A stretch of DNA of 64,000 nucleotides from VAZQ01 sp963816745 (GTDB taxonomy: Bacteria; Pseudomonadota; Alphaproteobacteria; Rhizobiales; Xanthobacteraceae), in NCBI GenBank assembly GCA_963816745.1, contig CAWFLQ010000006.1:620001-684000 (forward strand), in the 5' to 3' direction. Under the pieces are notes generated by a model that saw nothing but the letters and a program-made list of their open reading frames with translations, ran no database searches and was not told the DNA's origin. Positions within the stretch are counted from its first letter, which is position 1; every line of letters starts with the position of its first letter. This document shows positions 62,517 to 64,000 of the stretch, in pieces. Position numbers and translations under genes: made by a program.

Positions 62517-63107
62517 TTACGATGCCCGCAAATCGATGACCTCGCGCTCGGTTAGCACGAGATCGAGGCGGGCGTCGCGGGGGGTCGTGGGCACTTGGGC
62601 GATTTCCTGCGCGGCATATGCGACGCCCACCGCGACGATGGTCTTGCGCGCACGCAGGGCAGCGATGGTCATGTCGTAGTAGCCGGCACCGTAGCCGATG
62701 CGGTGGCCGCGACGGTCGAAGGCCAGGAGCGGCACGAGCAGAATGTCGGGGACGACCTGCCGAGCGTCGGGGCCGGGCTCGCGGATGCCCCAGACGCCCG
62801 ACGCCAGCGGCTCGCCGAACACATAGGCGCGCATGACGAGCGGCTTGCCCTTGCCGGCCACCGCCGGCAGCGCCAGCGCAGCACCCGCATCCGCAAGCTT
62901 CCGCATGAGCGGGAGCGGATTGATCTCGCTCTTCATCGGCATGAAGCCGGACACGATCGCGCCCGGCGGCACCGCGACCGGAAACGGCCGCGCCGCGATC
63001 GTCTGCGCCGCGGCCGTGCGGACCTCGGCCGAAAGCGCATCACGACGCGCGAGCGCTTCGCGGCGCAGCGTCGCTTTCAAGTCGTCGATCGCCGGCTGTT
63101 CGGGCAT
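62517..63107 (-). CDS. 5-formyltetrahydrofolate cyclo-ligase
   Basis: Converts 5-formyl-THF to 5,10-methenyl-THF in folate metabolism. The 196-residue protein has the N-terminal LKATLRREALARRDALSA, then VSGFMPMKSEINPLPLMRKLADAGAALALPAVAGKGKPLVMRAY and the ATP-binding C-terminal PDILLVPLLAFDRRGHRIGYGAGYYDMTIAAL. The gene lies just downstream of the 6S RNA, as it does in E. coli and many Proteobacteria. Start ATG at 63107. Confidence 0.95.
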   Translation of the reverse strand: MPEQPAIDDLKATLRREALARRDALSAEVRTAAAQTIAARPFPVAVPPGAIVSGFMPMKSEINPLPLMRKLADAGAALALPAVAGKGKPLVMRAYVFGEPLASGVWGIREPGPDARQVVPDILLVPLLAFDRRGHRIGYGAGYYDMTIAALRARKTIVAVGVAYAAQEIAQVPTTPRDARLDLVLTEREVIDLRAS

Positions 63108-63136
63108 CGAACTCGTAGTGAAAGGAATGAGTGCGG

Positions 63137-63291
63137 AGCCGCGATGGCCGTTGGAGCGTCGATCCCGGGTTCCCTACGAAAGTAGGTGGGCGCCATATGT
63201 CCGGGCCCACGAGCCCGGTCAGGGACAGCTCCCTTAAGGATCGATAAGGCCCCGGGGATATGGCTCCTACGCACCGCGCAGCCCCGCGGCA
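63137..63291 (-). ncRNA. ssrS: 6S RNA
   Basis: Between zapA and the 5-FCL gene, the minus strand has the alphaproteobacterial 6S RNA sequence. GGGGCTGCGCGGTGCGTAGG and CCATATCCCCGGGGCC lead to the central bubble region GGGAGCTGTCCCTGACCGGG, then GGGCCCGGACATATGG and the closing stem CCACCTACTTTCG. 6S RNA binds RNA polymerase holoenzyme in stationary phase and templates pRNA. The genomic position (zapA-ssrS-5FCL) is conserved in Proteobacteria. The ends are approximate. Confidence 0.88.
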
Positions 63292-63360
63292 ATCAATGTA
63301 ATGCGTCGCGTCGTCCGGCGCCAGCGAGCGGTCCTGCTTATCCCGTGCGAGAGCAAGTCG

Positions 63361-63748
63361 TCACCCCATCGGGACGCCGCTCTCGGGGACGGTCTGGTTG
63401 AGCCGCTTGGTGAGGTTCTCGATGCGCTCGGCGGCGGCATTGAGCGCGGCGGCGATTGCACGCTTGCGTCTCCTGGGCGCGGTCGGCGGAAACGGCGCTG
63501 GCATCTTGCAGCGTCGCGAGCTCCGGCTCGACGCGCTGCAGCTTCTCCTTCGTCTCGGACAGCTCGTCCGCGAGCGTGAGCGCGGCCATGACGGTCAGCC
63601 GCGTATCGCCGATCTCGCCGAAACGGGTGCGCAGCCGCGCGATGCGGGTGTCGAGATCCGCCGCCAGCTGCATGAGATGCTCTTCCTCGCCGTCCTCGCA
63701 GGCCATTCGGAACTGGCGGCCGTTGATGGTGACATTGACCTGCGGCAT
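63361..63748 (-). CDS. zapA: Cell division protein ZapA, one frameshift near the C-terminus
   Basis: FtsZ-ring-associated protein. The start MPQVNVTINGRQFRMACEDGEEEHLMQLAADLDTRIARLRTRFGEIGDTRLTVMAALTLADELSE is typical. Near 63456-63475 one extra base shifts the frame after QETQAC; the next frame reads IAAALNAAAERIENLTKRLNQTVPESGVPMG and a TGA at 63361-63363. The restored protein is about 128 residues, the usual length in Rhizobiales. It follows the DUF4164 gene, a linkage typical of this order. Confidence 0.9.
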
Positions 63749-63776
63749 GGCATTCCCGGGCGACGTTGACGACAAT

Positions 63777-64000
63777 TCAGCGCTCGCTTGCGGCGAGCAC
63801 GGAGCGGATGGTGTCGATGGCGGCATCGAGCCGTTGCGCGACCTCGCGATTGGTGGTCTCCAACGACCGGGCACGAGCCGCGGCGGCGTCGAGCTCGGAG
63901 GCGAGGCGCGAGCGGTCGGTCCCGAGCGCATGCAGCTGGTCGGCGAGCGTCTCCTCGCCGCGATCGGCGTCGTGCCGCCGCTCGACCGCCGCCGCCAGCG
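63777..64000 (-). CDS. DUF4164 coiled-coil protein (N-terminus beyond window)
   Basis: A coiled-coil protein fragment visible from its C-terminus: LADQLHALGTDRSRLASELDAAAARARSLETTNREVAQRLDAAIDTIRSVLAASER, then a TGA at 63777-63779. This pattern and the position directly upstream of zapA match the DUF4164 family of Hyphomicrobiales. The beginning is outside the window. It may act with ZapA at the divisome; unproven. Confidence 0.8.
   Translation of the reverse strand, partial: LAAAVERRHDADRGEETLADQLHALGTDRSRLASELDAAAARARSLETTNREVAQRLDAAIDTIRSVLAASER

Noticed and set aside
1..64000. tRNA or rRNA genes
   Set aside because: Intergenic regions were scanned for T-loop (GGTTCGAATCC-like) and rRNA signatures on both strands and none were found; a covariance search could still find one I missed.

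Overview
The window is a GC-rich chromosomal segment from an alphaproteobacterium, most likely a Hyphomicrobiales (Rhizobiales) member of the Bradyrhizobium/Xanthobacteraceae/Pseudolabrys type. This rests on: a tol-pal-cpoB-tilS-ftsH block next to ruvCAB-ybgC; zapA and a DUF4164 gene flanking a 6S RNA and 5-formyltetrahydrofolate cyclo-ligase; DUF2852 and NnrS genes; several Bug/TctC-type solute-binding proteins; and dispersed palindromic repeats of the rhizobial 'gcat...ccggtttcca...atgct' kind. All names come from protein motifs read by eye; no database search was run.

Layout. 1-6 kb: glycolate oxidase genes glcD, glcE and glcF (minus strand), with two unrelated genes between glcD and glcE. 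6.2-11 kb (plus): cytochrome c, universal stress protein, a YbdK-type carboxylate-amine ligase, a tartrate/D-malate dehydrogenase and a Bug binding protein. 11-12.4 kb (minus): a fatty acid desaturase preceded by a clear cobalamin riboswitch, the most unusual pairing in the window. 13.5-23.2 kb: catabolic and transport genes (TetR plus candidate operator, NitT/SsuA-like binding protein, class II aldolase, ThDP enzyme, NIPSNAP protein, kinase-like APH/AAA protein, MFS transporter, RraA-like protein, flavin monooxygenase). 23-31 kb: two toxin-antitoxin modules (ParDE-like, VapBC-like), a DUF4424 protein, an L,D-transpeptidase, a TTC38-like TPR protein and hypotheticals. 31-47.6 kb (minus): NnrS, ftsH, tilS, cpoB, an RND efflux operon, pal, tolB, tolA, tolR, tolQ, DUF2852, a TetR with a perfect palindrome over its start, and ybgC. 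47.6-52.8 kb: a decayed toxin-antitoxin pair, a phosphoesterase, a GFA protein, then ruvB, a cytidine deaminase, ruvA, lysE and ruvC. 52.9-57.5 kb: TSUP exporter, FAD monooxygenase, LVIVD protein and an M43 metalloprotease. 57.7-64 kb (minus): yebC, two metallo-beta-lactamase proteins, a Bug protein, ymdB-type phosphodiesterase, 5-FCL, 6S RNA, zapA and DUF4164.

Sequence quality. At least thirteen otherwise well-conserved genes carry single-base indels, almost all insertions; the RND gene alone has seven. The protein is conserved on both sides of each break, so these look more like sequence errors than decay. Genes with one or two breaks are typed CDS (start to true stop); genes with three or more, or with a real truncation, are typed pseudogene. 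Break positions are given so each can be checked against reads.
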